In this document: piece by piece, positions 43,544 through 53,748 of the stretch
Numbering within the stretch: the stretch's first letter is position 1
How the letters are laid out: each line of letters opens with the position of its first letter
NCBI GenBank assembly: GCA_022340865.1
Contig: JAJDNC010000065.1
Span: 1-64,000, forward strand
Direction of reading: 5' to 3'
Length of the DNA: 64,000 bases
Source: Gemmatimonadota bacterium
Lineage (GTDB): Bacteria > Gemmatimonadota > Gemmatimonadetes > Longimicrobiales > Gaopeijiaceae
Notes under the pieces: model-generated
Seen by the model: the letters and a program-made list of their open reading frames with translations, nothing else
What the model was told of the DNA's origin: nothing
The model's database searches: none
Position numbers and translations under genes: made by a program

Positions 43544-45247
43544 CTACGCCTCCAGGTTTCGGACCTGGCGTACCCCGGAGCGGAGCGGAAGGGCCGTCGC
43601 GAGCACGGTGAGGACGAGAGCTCCCGCGAGGCCGAGGACGAGCGGGATGACGCTCACCCGGGCCTCGCCCTGGTGCAGCCGGGACACCAGGAACAGGTAG
43701 ACGGGCCACGCCTCCAGCACCACCACCCCGCCGAGATACAGCGTCGCCGCCATCATGAAGAGCAGTCCGCCGAAAGAGGTGGGAATCTCCGCGACGTTCT
43801 CGGTCTCGAAGTTGGGGTACAGGGCGCCGAACCCGAGGGCCAGGGCCGTGATCGCGAAGGTGATGCCCACCATGGTGATGGTGGTGAGCACCAGGATGAA
43901 AGGCGACGCCTTGAGCGCCAGGTTCGTGAGGATGATGAGCGGGAGCGCCACCAGGAGCAGGGGAATGGTCCCCACCCAGTACTTGGCCCAGAAGAGCGTC
44001 CTCACCTTCAGCGGCGACGAGCGCAGTAGCCAGATCATCCTTCCCTCCAGGGACATCGCCGGAAAGACGAAGCGCGCCGCGATGGCGGCCACCACGAAGC
44101 CCGCGAGCCCGAGGTTCAGGAAGGAGACCACGTTGATGAGGAAGAAGGAGACCTTCTCGCCCGTGTAGAGGGGCAGCACGGTGATGTTGTACACGTACAC
44201 GGCCACCAGCACCCCCAGCAGGATCAGCTGGGACCACTGGGTAGTGTCGCGGAAGAAGACCCGGATCTCCTTGGCGACGAGGCCCCGGGTGCTGGGGCGG
44301 GCCCCTGCCAGCAGCCGATCCAGGAGCATGGAGCGCACCCTGCCCTGACGGCGCTCCGAGCCCTCCTGGGCGCGCGTGAAGCCGGTGTCGAAGTAGCGCA
44401 CGTGCAGCCACCCGCCCAGCACGAAGAGCGCGGCAGCCGTGCTCCACAGGAAGAGGAACGGGAAGGGCTGGAAGGCGCCGTTCAGGTACGACATCAGCCC
44501 GTGGGACGCCCACTCGCTGGGCAGCCACGGCGAGGTGGGTGTGCGCAGCACGGTGACGAAGTCCACGAGGCTGCGGAACTCCTCGGGGCGCACGAGCCTC
44601 TCGGGCCGGAGGAAGCGGAAGAGGGCCACCACGGCCGCCGCGCTGAAGAGGCCCACGAGGGCCAGGAGGTCCCGCGTGCGCCGGGCCGGGAAGATGTTCA
44701 CCAGGACCAGCGTCGCGGCTGTGCCCAACACGGCCGGCACCACCAGGAAGGGTACCATCGTGCCCACGGCCAGCGCGTAGAAGCGCCAGTCCGCCGCGTA
44801 GATGACGCCGTACGCGACCAGGAGCGGCACGGCCAGCAGCGCCACCATCCACGAGGAGTCCACGATGGTCTCGGCGAGGCGGGCCGCGTACACCTTCAAC
44901 GAGTCCACCGGGGACGCCACCACCAGCTCCAGGTCGTCCGCCAGGAAGAAGGTGGACAGCGACGTGATCACGTTGGACAGCACGAGGATCATGAGGAACG
45001 TGAGAAACGCCAGGCCGAGCAGCTTGCCCGCCAACAGGTCGCCGATCCCCTGCGTGTTCCGGAAGTAGAGGAGCATGCGGAAGATCACCATGAAGATCAG
45101 CGCCCAGAAGAAGAGCCCCACGAAGCCCAGGAGGCCCGCCTTGAAGTAGCGCCCCTCGTCCGTGCGGGCGCGGTTCAGCCGCGTGCGCAGCTTCGGGCGC
45201 AGCAGCCAGAGCATGCCCGGGCGGCGCGGAAGGGCGTCCGCGCTCAC
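43544..45247 (-). CDS. ABC-exporter permease subunit
   Basis: 567 aa with about 12 TM helices in two blocks. The pattern (LAFLTFLMILVLSNVITSLSTFFLADDLELVVASPVDS) resembles putative ABC exporter permeases with a conserved cytoplasmic segment. GTG start at 45247 overlaps the stop of the ABC ATPase gene. With it, this would form an exporter whose substrate is unknown. Confidence 0.85.
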   Translation of the reverse strand: MSADALPRRPGMLWLLRPKLRTRLNRARTDEGRYFKAGLLGFVGLFFWALIFMVIFRMLLYFRNTQGIGDLLAGKLLGLAFLTFLMILVLSNVITSLSTFFLADDLELVVASPVDSLKVYAARLAETIVDSSWMVALLAVPLLVAYGVIYAADWRFYALAVGTMVPFLVVPAVLGTAATLVLVNIFPARRTRDLLALVGLFSAAAVVALFRFLRPERLVRPEEFRSLVDFVTVLRTPTSPWLPSEWASHGLMSYLNGAFQPFPFLFLWSTAAALFVLGGWLHVRYFDTGFTRAQEGSERRQGRVRSMLLDRLLAGARPSTRGLVAKEIRVFFRDTTQWSQLILLGVLVAVYVYNITVLPLYTGEKVSFFLINVVSFLNLGLAGFVVAAIAARFVFPAMSLEGRMIWLLRSSPLKVRTLFWAKYWVGTIPLLLVALPLIILTNLALKASPFILVLTTITMVGITFAITALALGFGALYPNFETENVAEIPTSFGGLLFMMAATLYLGGVVVLEAWPVYLFLVSRLHQGEARVSVIPLVLGLAGALVLTVLATALPLRSGVRQVRNLEA

Positions 45248-46068
45248 CGCTCAACGGCCTGTTTGAGGGATTCGATGACGTCCGCCATGGCCTCGGTGCC
45301 CGTCACCTTGAGGAAGATCTCCTCCAGGTGGGCGCCGCCGGCGTCGGCCTGGGCCCGGAGCTGCTCCATGGTCCCCCGGGCGATGATGCGTCCCTCGCTG
45401 ATGATGGCGATCCGGTCGCACATGGCCTCCGCCACCTCCAGGGTGTGCGTGGACAGGAAGACGCTCCCCCCCCGGGAGACGAACGTGCGCAGGAGGTCCT
45501 TCAGGATGCGCGCCGAGCGCGGGTCCAGGCCCACCATGGGCTCGTCCACCACGATGACTTCCGGCTGGTGGATGAGCGCCGAGCTGATGAGCAGCTTCTG
45601 CCGCATCCCGTGGGAGTAGCTCTCGATGAGCTCGTTCTTCCAGTCGGTGAGCTGGAAGAGCTCGAGGAGCCGGTCCGCGCGCTCTTCGGCCTCGGGCCCC
45701 TCCTTCCCCCAGAGACCGGCCACGAAGCGCAGGAACTCGCCGCCGGAGAGCTTCTCGTACAGGTACGGCCGGTCGGGCACGTACCCGACCCTGGCCTTGG
45801 CCGCCTCGGGATCGACGGAGAGATCGTCACCGCCGATGAAGATGCGGCCCTCGCTGGGGCGGAGCACGCCCGCCACCATGCGGATCGTGGTGGTCTTGCC
45901 GGCGCCGTTCGGCCCCAGGAACCCGAAGATCTCGCCGCGGGGCACCGCCAGGTCGAGGCCTGCCACCGCCGTGAAGCGGCCATAGCGTTTGACCACGCCC
46001 TCGAGGCGGATCATATCCGCAGCGTGGCGCGCGGGCGCCTCTGCGGCGTCCGTCCGGAGGTCGGTCAC
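45244..46068 (-). CDS. ABC exporter ATP-binding subunit
   Basis: 274 aa. Walker A GPNGAGKTTTIR, Q-loop VGYVPDRPYLYEKLSG, signature SYSHGMRQKLLI, Walker B VIVVDEPMVGLDPRS and H-loop STHTLEVAEAM are intact. GTG 46068 has AAGGA at a good distance. The type (CcmA/drug-exporter-like) fits the permease overlapping its 3' end. Confidence 0.94.
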   Translation of the reverse strand: MTDLRTDAAEAPARHAADMIRLEGVVKRYGRFTAVAGLDLAVPRGEIFGFLGPNGAGKTTTIRMVAGVLRPSEGRIFIGGDDLSVDPEAAKARVGYVPDRPYLYEKLSGGEFLRFVAGLWGKEGPEAEERADRLLELFQLTDWKNELIESYSHGMRQKLLISSALIHQPEVIVVDEPMVGLDPRSARILKDLLRTFVSRGGSVFLSTHTLEVAEAMCDRIAIISEGRIIARGTMEQLRAQADAGGAHLEEIFLKVTGTEAMADVIESLKQAVER

Positions 46069-46091
46069 GACATTCCTTTCGGGAGAGCCAC

Positions 46092-47654
46092 TCACCCGGT
46101 CCCGCGGGCGGCGACCCGATCGAGGACCCTGATGTGCAGGTTCCCGATGAGACGCATGATCTGTACCTGCTCCGCCAGGCCGCCGATGACGAATCGGATG
46201 TGCGAAGCGTCGGCGGGAACCTGCCCGAAGGTCGGGTCCACCGCCACCCACCGGCCCAGCCACACCTCCGGCCAGGCGTGGTAATAGAAGGCTCCGTCGG
46301 CGTAGACCAGACCCACCGCCGTGCGGGCCGGCAGCCCGAGTGCCCGGGCCATGGCGACGTACAGCACGGTGTGCTCGTTGCAGTCTCCCCGGCGGGTCTC
46401 GAGCACCTGCACGGCGTTGGGCACCGAGAAGGTGATCTTCTTCTGGACCATCCTGTACACCGCCCCCGTGAGCCGGCGGGCCACCTCCTTGGGGTCATGG
46501 CGTGACCACCGACCTCCTGCGACCTCCCGCGCCTCCTTGACGATGCGCGGATCGTCGCTCTGGATGAGCGGCGCGGGCTCCAGCGCGCTCTTCAGGTCCA
46601 TGCGGGCGTAGGGCAGCCTGTAGCCCGGATCCAGGCTGTCCCAGCGCTCGCGGCGAACGATGAGCGTGTCTCCGTGCAGCGTCTGGCGCCCGCCGTCGAG
46701 GGCGAAGCCCTTCAGGCCCGTGCCGCTGAGCAGGAAGCGGATCTCGTCGTACTGCTGTGCGTCGGAGAGGTCCACGTTGCTGCGCACGGCCGTGGACAGG
46801 ATGACGTCTCCACCCGCGCTTCCCGAGGCCGAAGCCAGGCGCTCGTCCTGCTGGCTCTGCCTGGCCAGCTCGTACTCGGTCTTCTCCATGGAGAAGCCCA
46901 GCGGGCTGGAGGACTTCAGGATCCGGCCGTCCTCGTCCACCCAGCTCTCCACGCGGATGCCGTCGAAGATCTCGGCGATGTGCCAGGCCGGAATCGAGTC
47001 GTAGTGCGCAGCGTACCAGCGGCCCGTGGCCTGGTTCATCGCGGCGCTGTCCGGCATGACCAGGGTGTCGTGGGCCAACACCCGGACCTCCACGTTCTGC
47101 GTGCCCATGGTCGTGGGATCGAAGACCGGGAGGCGGACCGTCTCACCCACCTCGAGCCCGTTGCCCATGGCCACCCTGATGGGCACCACCGAAGAGAAGA
47201 CCGGCGGTTGGGCCATGCGGAAGCTGACCTTCTGCTGACTGCCGGCGGAGTTGATGGTGACGGAGAGCGTGGTGTCGGGACCCAGCGTGCCCGACGCCTG
47301 GAAACGTCCGGCGTCGCTGTCCAGCGAGAACGTGAAGGAACGCATTTGCAGGGCATGCGTCAGCTCCACCCGGGTGCGGGCCACCGCGGTGCCCGTCTGG
47401 CCCATGGCCGGCATGGCCAGGCTCATGAGATCCTCGAGCACGAAGCCCTGGGGAACCGTGTCCAGGCGGGAGCTGGCCTGACCTACGGCGTGACCGCCCA
47501 TCGTGAGCGTGTAGAAGTCCACACCCGGAGCCAGAGAGAGGGCGGCCTCGCGCAGGCGCGCGACCTCCGGCTGGAAGTACTCTCTGCGGACCTGCCACCC
47601 CACCATGCCCAGCCACACCGCCAGGATGGCGCCCCCCAGGATCCGTCTACCCAT
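46092..47654 (-). CDS. Transglutaminase-like envelope protein
   Basis: 520 aa. An N-terminal TM helix (GGAILAVWLGMVGWQV) anchors a beta-rich middle part and a C-terminal transglutaminase-like core with the Cys (RRGDCNEHTVLY), His (FYYHAWPEVWLG) and Asp (VAVDPTFGQVPAD) of the catalytic triad. These proteases or crosslinkers act outside the cytoplasmic membrane. It directly precedes the ABC exporter genes on the same strand, with 23 nt to the ATPase start, so a shared envelope function is likely. Confidence 0.9.
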   Translation of the reverse strand: MGRRILGGAILAVWLGMVGWQVRREYFQPEVARLREAALSLAPGVDFYTLTMGGHAVGQASSRLDTVPQGFVLEDLMSLAMPAMGQTGTAVARTRVELTHALQMRSFTFSLDSDAGRFQASGTLGPDTTLSVTINSAGSQQKVSFRMAQPPVFSSVVPIRVAMGNGLEVGETVRLPVFDPTTMGTQNVEVRVLAHDTLVMPDSAAMNQATGRWYAAHYDSIPAWHIAEIFDGIRVESWVDEDGRILKSSSPLGFSMEKTEYELARQSQQDERLASASGSAGGDVILSTAVRSNVDLSDAQQYDEIRFLLSGTGLKGFALDGGRQTLHGDTLIVRRERWDSLDPGYRLPYARMDLKSALEPAPLIQSDDPRIVKEAREVAGGRWSRHDPKEVARRLTGAVYRMVQKKITFSVPNAVQVLETRRGDCNEHTVLYVAMARALGLPARTAVGLVYADGAFYYHAWPEVWLGRWVAVDPTFGQVPADASHIRFVIGGLAEQVQIMRLIGNLHIRVLDRVAARGTG

Positions 47655-48185
47655 TCAACCGCCGCCACTTTCGGCCAGCGCGGCCCCGCTGCGCGGCGTA
47701 CCGCTCTGCACACCGCCGCATGGGCTTTCGGGCACTGGCCGGTTCGGGTGTGTTCGGTCCGGTTCGCCCTGAAAGCGGCACAGTGGGCACACCGCGGGCA
47801 GACCTCTGGTTAGCTCTCGCGGCCGTCTTCGTGTCGAACCAACCGTCGCCGACCACGGAAAACGCCCCCCGTTCCCACCGGCTGATGCTCATATTCCAAC
47901 GGTATCGAGCGACGACCGGGAGGGAAATGCTCCCGGGCGTGGACACTATCTCCATCGGGCCGCAGATCGAGTTCCCTCACCTCCCGGCGAAAGGGTGCCG
48001 GTGGTCTCCGACGGGCGGTTTCAAGAGATCCTCACCGAAACCTCGAAAGAGTTGGCCGGATAGCGGCGGGCGGCTCGGGCGAAGCACCTCGCCGCCGTGT
48101 AGCTTGACGCGTCTGCGCCCGGCCCGATATAGGTCTCCATGGACGGTCCCCTTGTCCTCGACGTAGTCGATCCGGGATCCTCGCC
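47655..48185. other. 531-bp intergenic region between divergent genes
   Basis: It separates the transglutaminase-like gene (minus) from the first tandem kinase (plus), so it should carry both promoters. It contains an inverted repeat CCGGGAG...CTCCCGG at 47926-47946. The base composition is less G+C-rich than the flanks. No coding sequence is convincing here; the open frame at 47720-48166 has no domain pattern. Confidence 0.5.
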
Positions 48186-50795
48186 ATGTCCGACCCAACC
48201 GAGAAGGTCAAGCAGGCTCTCGGCGCTCGTTATGCGATCGAGCGTTCCGTCGGCGAAGGCGGCATGGCAACGGTCTACCTCGCCGACGATCTCAAGCACC
48301 ATCGGCAGGTGGCGATCAAGGTCCTCCGGCCCGACCTGGCTGCGGTGTTGGGCGCCGAGCGGTTCCTCCGAGAGATCAGGACCACCGCCAACCTGCAGCA
48401 TCCGCACATCCTCCCGCTCTTCGATTCGGGAGAGGCCGGATCGTTCCTCTTCTACGTGATGCCGTTCGTCGAGGGTGAGTCGCTTCGCGACCGCCTCGAT
48501 CGCGAAAAGGAGCTCGGCGTCGAGGAGTCGGTGCGTATCACGACCGAGGTGGCGTCGGCGCTCGACTACGCGCATCGCCACGGCGTGATCCACCGTGATG
48601 TCAAACCGGCGAACATTCTGCTGCACGACGGAAGCGCGCTGGTGACCGACTTCGGCATTGCGCTCGCGGTGCGCAACGCCGGTGCCGAACGAATTACCGA
48701 GACCGGGCTCTCGCTTGGGACGCCGTACTACATGAGTCCGGAGCAGGCGACCGGAGACCGGGACATCGGAGCGCGCAGCGACATCTATTCGTTGGCGGCG
48801 GTGCTGTACGAGATGCTCGCCGGCGAGCCACCGCACGCCGGTGGGACGGTCCAAGCGGTGATCGCGAAGGTGCTGACCGAACCGGTCAGGCCATTGGACG
48901 AGCTCCGGGAGTCGGTGCCGCCGCACGTGGCATTGGCGGTCGCGCAGGCACTCGCGAAGATCCCAGCTGATCGTTTCGTCACGGCGGTGGAGTTCGCGGA
49001 GGCGCTCCGGAATCCGGCGTTCGGGCTGTCCCGTGGCCGGGCGTCTACGTCGGTCGGAGCTTCGATCGCGACCGCGCGACGAGTCAACGCTGCGGCGATC
49101 GGGATGGCCGCGTTCGTGCTGGGGGGCCTGGCCGGGTGGCTGATACATCGACCTGCCGCCGTCCCCGCTCCCCCGGTGGTGCGATTCGAGATCCGGCCGG
49201 ACTCCGGGCAGTTGATGGAGGGCGTCCCCGCCATCTCGCCGGACGGCACGACCATCGTGTACGAGGTATCCTCCGGGAGCGAGGCGCGGCTCATGGTCCG
49301 CCGAACGGATGAGACGGAGTCCCATCCCCTGCCGGGCTCCGACGGGGGCGTCGCGCCGTTCTTCTCGCCGGACGGCGAGTGGGTGGCCTTCGGGACCGGG
49401 ACGGCGCTCAGGAAGACGCGGCTCGATGGCGGGACGCCCACGCCGGTCGCCACGCTCAGCGGGTTCTTCGCCGGGGGAAGCTGGGGCGCCGACAACAGCA
49501 TTGTGTACGCCGTGTGGCCCCAGGGGCGATTGTACCGCATTCCGTCCAGCGGCGGCAGACCGACGCCAATCGTGCTTCCTGATTCCACGATCCGCGCCAT
49601 GTGGCCCGTGCTCCTTCCAGACGGCGGCACGCTTCTGTTCCAGGCAATCCCCATCGCGAAGCCGGACGCACATACCATGGCGTTGGACCTGGCGACGGGC
49701 ACCCTTCACGACCTGGGGCCCAAGCGAGGGACACGATTTGTACGCCCGGATGCTCTGGTATACGTCGTGGCCAGTGGAGAGCTCCTCTGGCAGCGGTTCG
49801 ACTTCTCCCGCTACGACAGCATTGGCCCGGCGCTGCAGATCGCCCCGAGTGTCGCCATTGGAAGCGGGGTCTCGGGGTTCACTGCGTCCGAGAGTGGAAC
49901 GGTCGCTTACACGCCTGGTGTATCATGGAGTCGCAACCTGGTTCTCTTGGACCGTGACGGCGCGGAAACACTCCTCGCGAGCGGTCCGGGCATCTGGGCT
50001 CCGCGCTTCTCCCCCGACAGTCGCCGCGTAGCGTACGGCGCCTATCCGCAAGGAAAGGCGGAGGCGGATCTCTGGATTCGCGACCTGTCTGGTGGAGCGA
50101 GCCAGCGACTCACCTATGAAGGGCGGGACAGCAACGACCCTACGTGGAGCCCCGACGGGAAGCACATCGCCTTCTCGGCAATCCGGGACTCTCTGCAGAA
50201 AGAGAAGGACCTGTTCATCCAGGCGGTGGGCGGCGATGGAAGTGCCGAACCGCTGGTCACGCGCCCCGGCACGCAGTGGACCAGCGACTGGAGTCGGGAC
50301 GGCTCGACCATCGTCTATACCGAAGTGAGCAACTCGACAAGCGACGACATCTGGAGTACTTCGGTAGGCGGTGGCGAACCGAGGCCGTTGCTGGTCACAC
50401 CGTTCGCTGAGGAAGGCGCGCGGCTCTCGCCGGACGGGAGCTGGGTCGCGTACACGTCGAACGAGACCGGACGCGACCAGGTCTACGTCCAGGCCTTTCC
50501 CACGCTGGGCAACAAGATCGTGGTCTCCGAGGACGGCGGGCGCGACCCCGCGTGGCGTGGCGACGGGAGAGAGCTCTACTACTGGCACCAGAACCAACTG
50601 GTCGCAGCGGAGTTGACGCCCACCACCCCGCTCAAGGTGAAGCGCCGTGATGTGCTCTTTTCGAAGAACTACCTCACCGGCATCCACGCCAACTACGACG
50701 TGACGAACGACGGCCAGCACTTCGTCCTCGTCACCGGTGGTGCCTCCTCCAACGGGCTGACCGTCGTTCTGAACGCCGTGGAAAGGGAGCGGTGA
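48186..50795 (+). CDS. Receptor Ser/Thr kinase with TolB-type beta-propeller
   Basis: 869 aa. Kinase domain at about residues 15-275 with GEGGMATVYLADD, catalytic HRDVKPANILL, DFGIALAV and SPEQATGD, then one TM helix (VNAAAIGMAAFVLGGLAGWLI) and a propeller with repeated ISPDGTTIVYE and FSPDGEWVAF motifs. It likely senses an external ligand, with targets unknown. It shares a near-identical 72-bp stretch with the next gene, and its codon use and base composition differ from the flanks. Confidence 0.93.
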   Translation: MSDPTEKVKQALGARYAIERSVGEGGMATVYLADDLKHHRQVAIKVLRPDLAAVLGAERFLREIRTTANLQHPHILPLFDSGEAGSFLFYVMPFVEGESLRDRLDREKELGVEESVRITTEVASALDYAHRHGVIHRDVKPANILLHDGSALVTDFGIALAVRNAGAERITETGLSLGTPYYMSPEQATGDRDIGARSDIYSLAAVLYEMLAGEPPHAGGTVQAVIAKVLTEPVRPLDELRESVPPHVALAVAQALAKIPADRFVTAVEFAEALRNPAFGLSRGRASTSVGASIATARRVNAAAIGMAAFVLGGLAGWLIHRPAAVPAPPVVRFEIRPDSGQLMEGVPAISPDGTTIVYEVSSGSEARLMVRRTDETESHPLPGSDGGVAPFFSPDGEWVAFGTGTALRKTRLDGGTPTPVATLSGFFAGGSWGADNSIVYAVWPQGRLYRIPSSGGRPTPIVLPDSTIRAMWPVLLPDGGTLLFQAIPIAKPDAHTMALDLATGTLHDLGPKRGTRFVRPDALVYVVASGELLWQRFDFSRYDSIGPALQIAPSVAIGSGVSGFTASESGTVAYTPGVSWSRNLVLLDRDGAETLLASGPGIWAPRFSPDSRRVAYGAYPQGKAEADLWIRDLSGGASQRLTYEGRDSNDPTWSPDGKHIAFSAIRDSLQKEKDLFIQAVGGDGSAEPLVTRPGTQWTSDWSRDGSTIVYTEVSNSTSDDIWSTSVGGGEPRPLLVTPFAEEGARLSPDGSWVAYTSNETGRDQVYVQAFPTLGNKIVVSEDGGRDPAWRGDGRELYYWHQNQLVAAELTPTTPLKVKRRDVLFSKNYLTGIHANYDVTNDGQHFVLVTGGASSNGLTVVLNAVERER

Positions 50796-50799
50796 CGGC

Positions 50800-53748
50800 G
50801 TGGCTGACGAGACCCGGATCGATCGCCTGAACGCCGCCCTTGCCGGACGATACGCGGTATGGCGCAAGCTGGACGAAGGCGGGATGGCAACCGTCTACCT
50901 GGCCGACGATCTCAAGCACCATCGGCAGGTCGCGATCAAGGTCCTCAAGACGGGGCTGGCGGCCGCCCTGGGGCCAGACCGCTTCCTGCGCGAAATAGAG
51001 ATTGCCGCTCACCTCACGCATCCGAACATTCTGCCCCTCTTCGACAGCGGGCGCGCGGGGGAGTCGGATGAGCTTCTCTTCTACGTCATGCCCTACGTCT
51101 CCGGTGAGTCCCTGCGTGGGCGGCTGGCACGAAATGAACCGCTCCCGGTCCCCGAGGTCATTCGCATCGTAAAGGAAATCGCCGACGCCCTGGCATACGC
51201 GCACACGCAGGGCATTCTCCACCGCGACATCAAGCCCGACAATGTGATGCTCTCGGGCCGCCATGCGCTGGTCGCCGACTTCGGTATCGCCAAAGCCGTG
51301 AGCGAAGCCACGGGCCAGCAACAACTCACGACCACGGGCGTGGCGCTGGGAACGCCACGCTACATGGCGCCCGAGCAGATCACAGCCGACGTCGCCATCG
51401 ACGGACGAGCGGATATCTACTCCCTCGGCGCGCTCGCCTACGAGCTGCTCACCGGTCGCACCCCCTTCCACGGCTCCACCCCGCAGGCGCTGTTCGCGGC
51501 ACAGTTGACCCAGGAACCGGCCCCTATCGAAGCGCATGGAGTCGACGCGCCGCCCGCCTTCATCGCCGCGGTGATGCGCTGCCTCGCGAGGGATCGAGGG
51601 GATCGCTGGCAGAGCGCAGGCGACCTGTTGAGCGAGTTGGAAGCGTTGACCACGCCGGCGTCGGGAGTCGCGACCGTCGAGGTGGGGACGCGGGCGCTTC
51701 GGGCTTCGGGCAGGTGGCTCACCGTGGGAGCTGCGTGCGTGGTCGCCCTGGGGCTCGGCCTGGCATGGCGGTTGGGGGCCTTCGGACCGAGGAAGACCGA
51801 AGCCTGGCTCCGGACCCGGGCCATCCCCGAGATCCGCCGACTCTCCGAGAACGACGAGTACATGGCTGCGCAGCAGCTCGCGATGGAGGCCGATGCGGCG
51901 TTTCCCGATGATTCCCTTCTCGACGCCGCCTGGCAGACGTTCGCGTTCCGGCTCACCATGACGACCGATCCTCCCGGGGCTCGGATGGCCTATCGGATGT
52001 ACGGTGGCGCCGACACGGCATGGCAGCCTTTCGGCACCACGCCACTAACGAACGTGTGGTTTCCGCGCGGACAGTATCAGCTCCGGTTCTTGAAGGACGG
52101 GTACCGGCCGTACAAATCCGTGTGGACGACGCTCTGGGCACCAACCGGACCCCAGCGCATCCCCCTCGACTCAGTGGGGAAGCTACCGGACGAGATCGTG
52201 CACGTACCCGGCGGCATGGTCGGCCTCGAGCATCCGGGTCTGGAGGCACTCGACCCCATCCCGCTAGCCGACTATCTGATCGACCGGTATGAAGTCACCA
52301 ATCGCCGTTACAAGGCCTTCGTGGACGAGGGCGGCTACTCGAAGCGTGAGTACTGGCAGCAGCCGTTCGAGAAGGACGGTCACACGATCCAGTGGAAACA
52401 GGCCATGTCATCGTTCACCGACCGGACCGGGCGGCCGGGGCCCAGCACCTGGGAGCTGGGCGACTACCCCGATGGGGAGGACGAGTACCCGGTGAGCGGC
52501 GTGAGTTGGTACGAAGCCGCCGCGTTCGCGGTCTTCGAGCACCGCGACCTCCCCACGATCCATCAGTGGAATCACGCCGCCGGCACCGCCGCAACCAGCG
52601 CCATCGTGCCCACCAGCAATTTCGCCGATAGGGGTCCGGCCTCTGTGGGCACGTATCGCGGGATGAACCGCTACGGCAGCTACGACATGGCCGGCAACGT
52701 CCGGGAGTGGTGCTACAACGCCGAGCGGGGCGGCACCGGCAACCGGTTCATTCTGGGCGGCGGGTGGAACGACGCCGCCTACATGTTCGTGGATGCCTAC
52801 ACGCAGTCCCCGTGGAACCGCGCGCCGACGAACGGCATCCGCCTGGTGACAAACCTGGGCGGCGGCGCGGACCTCACCCGTGCCAGGCAGCCCATCCGGC
52901 TTGTTATGCGGGACTTTTCCACCGAGAAGCCGGTGAACGACGCCGAGTTCGAGGTCTACCGGAGGATGTACGCGTACGATGAGAGCCCACTCGATGCGAC
53001 GATCGAACGCACCGATACCACCGAGGATTGGATCCGCCAACGCGTCACGTACGACGCGGCCTACGGTACCGGGCGTGCCATCGCGTACCTGTACCTTCCC
53101 AGGATGGCGGGGCCCCCGTATCACACCGTGGTGTTCTTCCCCGGATCCATCGGGTTCTTCCTCAACTCCATCGACGAGGAGTCGTCGCTGAGTTGGGACT
53201 TCATCGTCAAAGGTGGCCGGGCCGTCGTGTATCCCGTGTACCGTGGCACCATGGAGCGGCGCACCCCCGAGTTGACGAACGACCAGCCCAGCGAGACGGT
53301 CACATACCGCGACTTCGTCATCTCATGGGCCAGGGACCTGAGCCGGTCCATCGACTACCTGGAAACACGAGAGGACATGAGCACCGACGACCTCGGCTAC
53401 TACGGAGTGAGCTGGGGCGGCCGGATGGGCCCACTCGTGCTGGCTGTCGAACCCCGTATCAAGGCCGCGGTGCTCAACGTCGCCGGGCTGAAGTTCCAGA
53501 GGGCCCTTCCCGAGGCCGATCCGTTCAACTTCGCCCCGCACGTCACGATCCCGGTCCTCATGCTGAACGGACGGTACGATCAGTTCTTCCCGCTGGAGAC
53601 GTCGCAGAACCCGCTGTTCCAACTGCTCGGAACACCTCCGGATCGGAAGCGCCACGTGGTCTACGAAGCCGGACATCTCGTGCCGCGAACGCTGACCATT
53701 ACCGAGACCCTGGACTGGTTCGACCGATACTTGGGCAAGGTCCACTGA
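50800..53748 (+). CDS. Ser/Thr kinase fused to an FGE-like fold and an alpha/beta hydrolase
   Basis: 982 aa. Kinase domain at about 18-285 (DEGGMATVYLADD, HRDIKPDNVML, DFGIAKAV, APEQITAD); TM helix at ~307-326; a PEGA-like beta segment at ~385-460; a sulfatase-modifying/FGE-like fold at ~466-690 (LIDRYEVTNRRYKAFVDEGG, DMAGNVREWCYN, ILGGGWND) that lacks the usual Cys pair; and an alpha/beta hydrolase at ~740-982 with nucleophile GVSWGG (Ser871), Asp927 (NGRYDQF) and His959 (EAGHLVP). GTG start at 50800, 4 nt after the upstream kinase. The combination is unusual and the function unknown. Confidence 0.9.
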   Translation: MADETRIDRLNAALAGRYAVWRKLDEGGMATVYLADDLKHHRQVAIKVLKTGLAAALGPDRFLREIEIAAHLTHPNILPLFDSGRAGESDELLFYVMPYVSGESLRGRLARNEPLPVPEVIRIVKEIADALAYAHTQGILHRDIKPDNVMLSGRHALVADFGIAKAVSEATGQQQLTTTGVALGTPRYMAPEQITADVAIDGRADIYSLGALAYELLTGRTPFHGSTPQALFAAQLTQEPAPIEAHGVDAPPAFIAAVMRCLARDRGDRWQSAGDLLSELEALTTPASGVATVEVGTRALRASGRWLTVGAACVVALGLGLAWRLGAFGPRKTEAWLRTRAIPEIRRLSENDEYMAAQQLAMEADAAFPDDSLLDAAWQTFAFRLTMTTDPPGARMAYRMYGGADTAWQPFGTTPLTNVWFPRGQYQLRFLKDGYRPYKSVWTTLWAPTGPQRIPLDSVGKLPDEIVHVPGGMVGLEHPGLEALDPIPLADYLIDRYEVTNRRYKAFVDEGGYSKREYWQQPFEKDGHTIQWKQAMSSFTDRTGRPGPSTWELGDYPDGEDEYPVSGVSWYEAAAFAVFEHRDLPTIHQWNHAAGTAATSAIVPTSNFADRGPASVGTYRGMNRYGSYDMAGNVREWCYNAERGGTGNRFILGGGWNDAAYMFVDAYTQSPWNRAPTNGIRLVTNLGGGADLTRARQPIRLVMRDFSTEKPVNDAEFEVYRRMYAYDESPLDATIERTDTTEDWIRQRVTYDAAYGTGRAIAYLYLPRMAGPPYHTVVFFPGSIGFFLNSIDEESSLSWDFIVKGGRAVVYPVYRGTMERRTPELTNDQPSETVTYRDFVISWARDLSRSIDYLETREDMSTDDLGYYGVSWGGRMGPLVLAVEPRIKAAVLNVAGLKFQRALPEADPFNFAPHVTIPVLMLNGRYDQFFPLETSQNPLFQLLGTPPDRKRHVVYEAGHLVPRTLTITETLDWFDRYLGKVH

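Noticed and set aside
47720..48166. Open frame of 148 codons upstream of the first tandem kinase
   Set aside because: No domain, no ribosome site, and it overlaps the region that must hold promoters.
51000..53748. Reading the FGE-like domain as an active formylglycine-generating enzyme
   Set aside because: The copper-binding Cys pair of active FGE is not visible; only the fold motifs remain.
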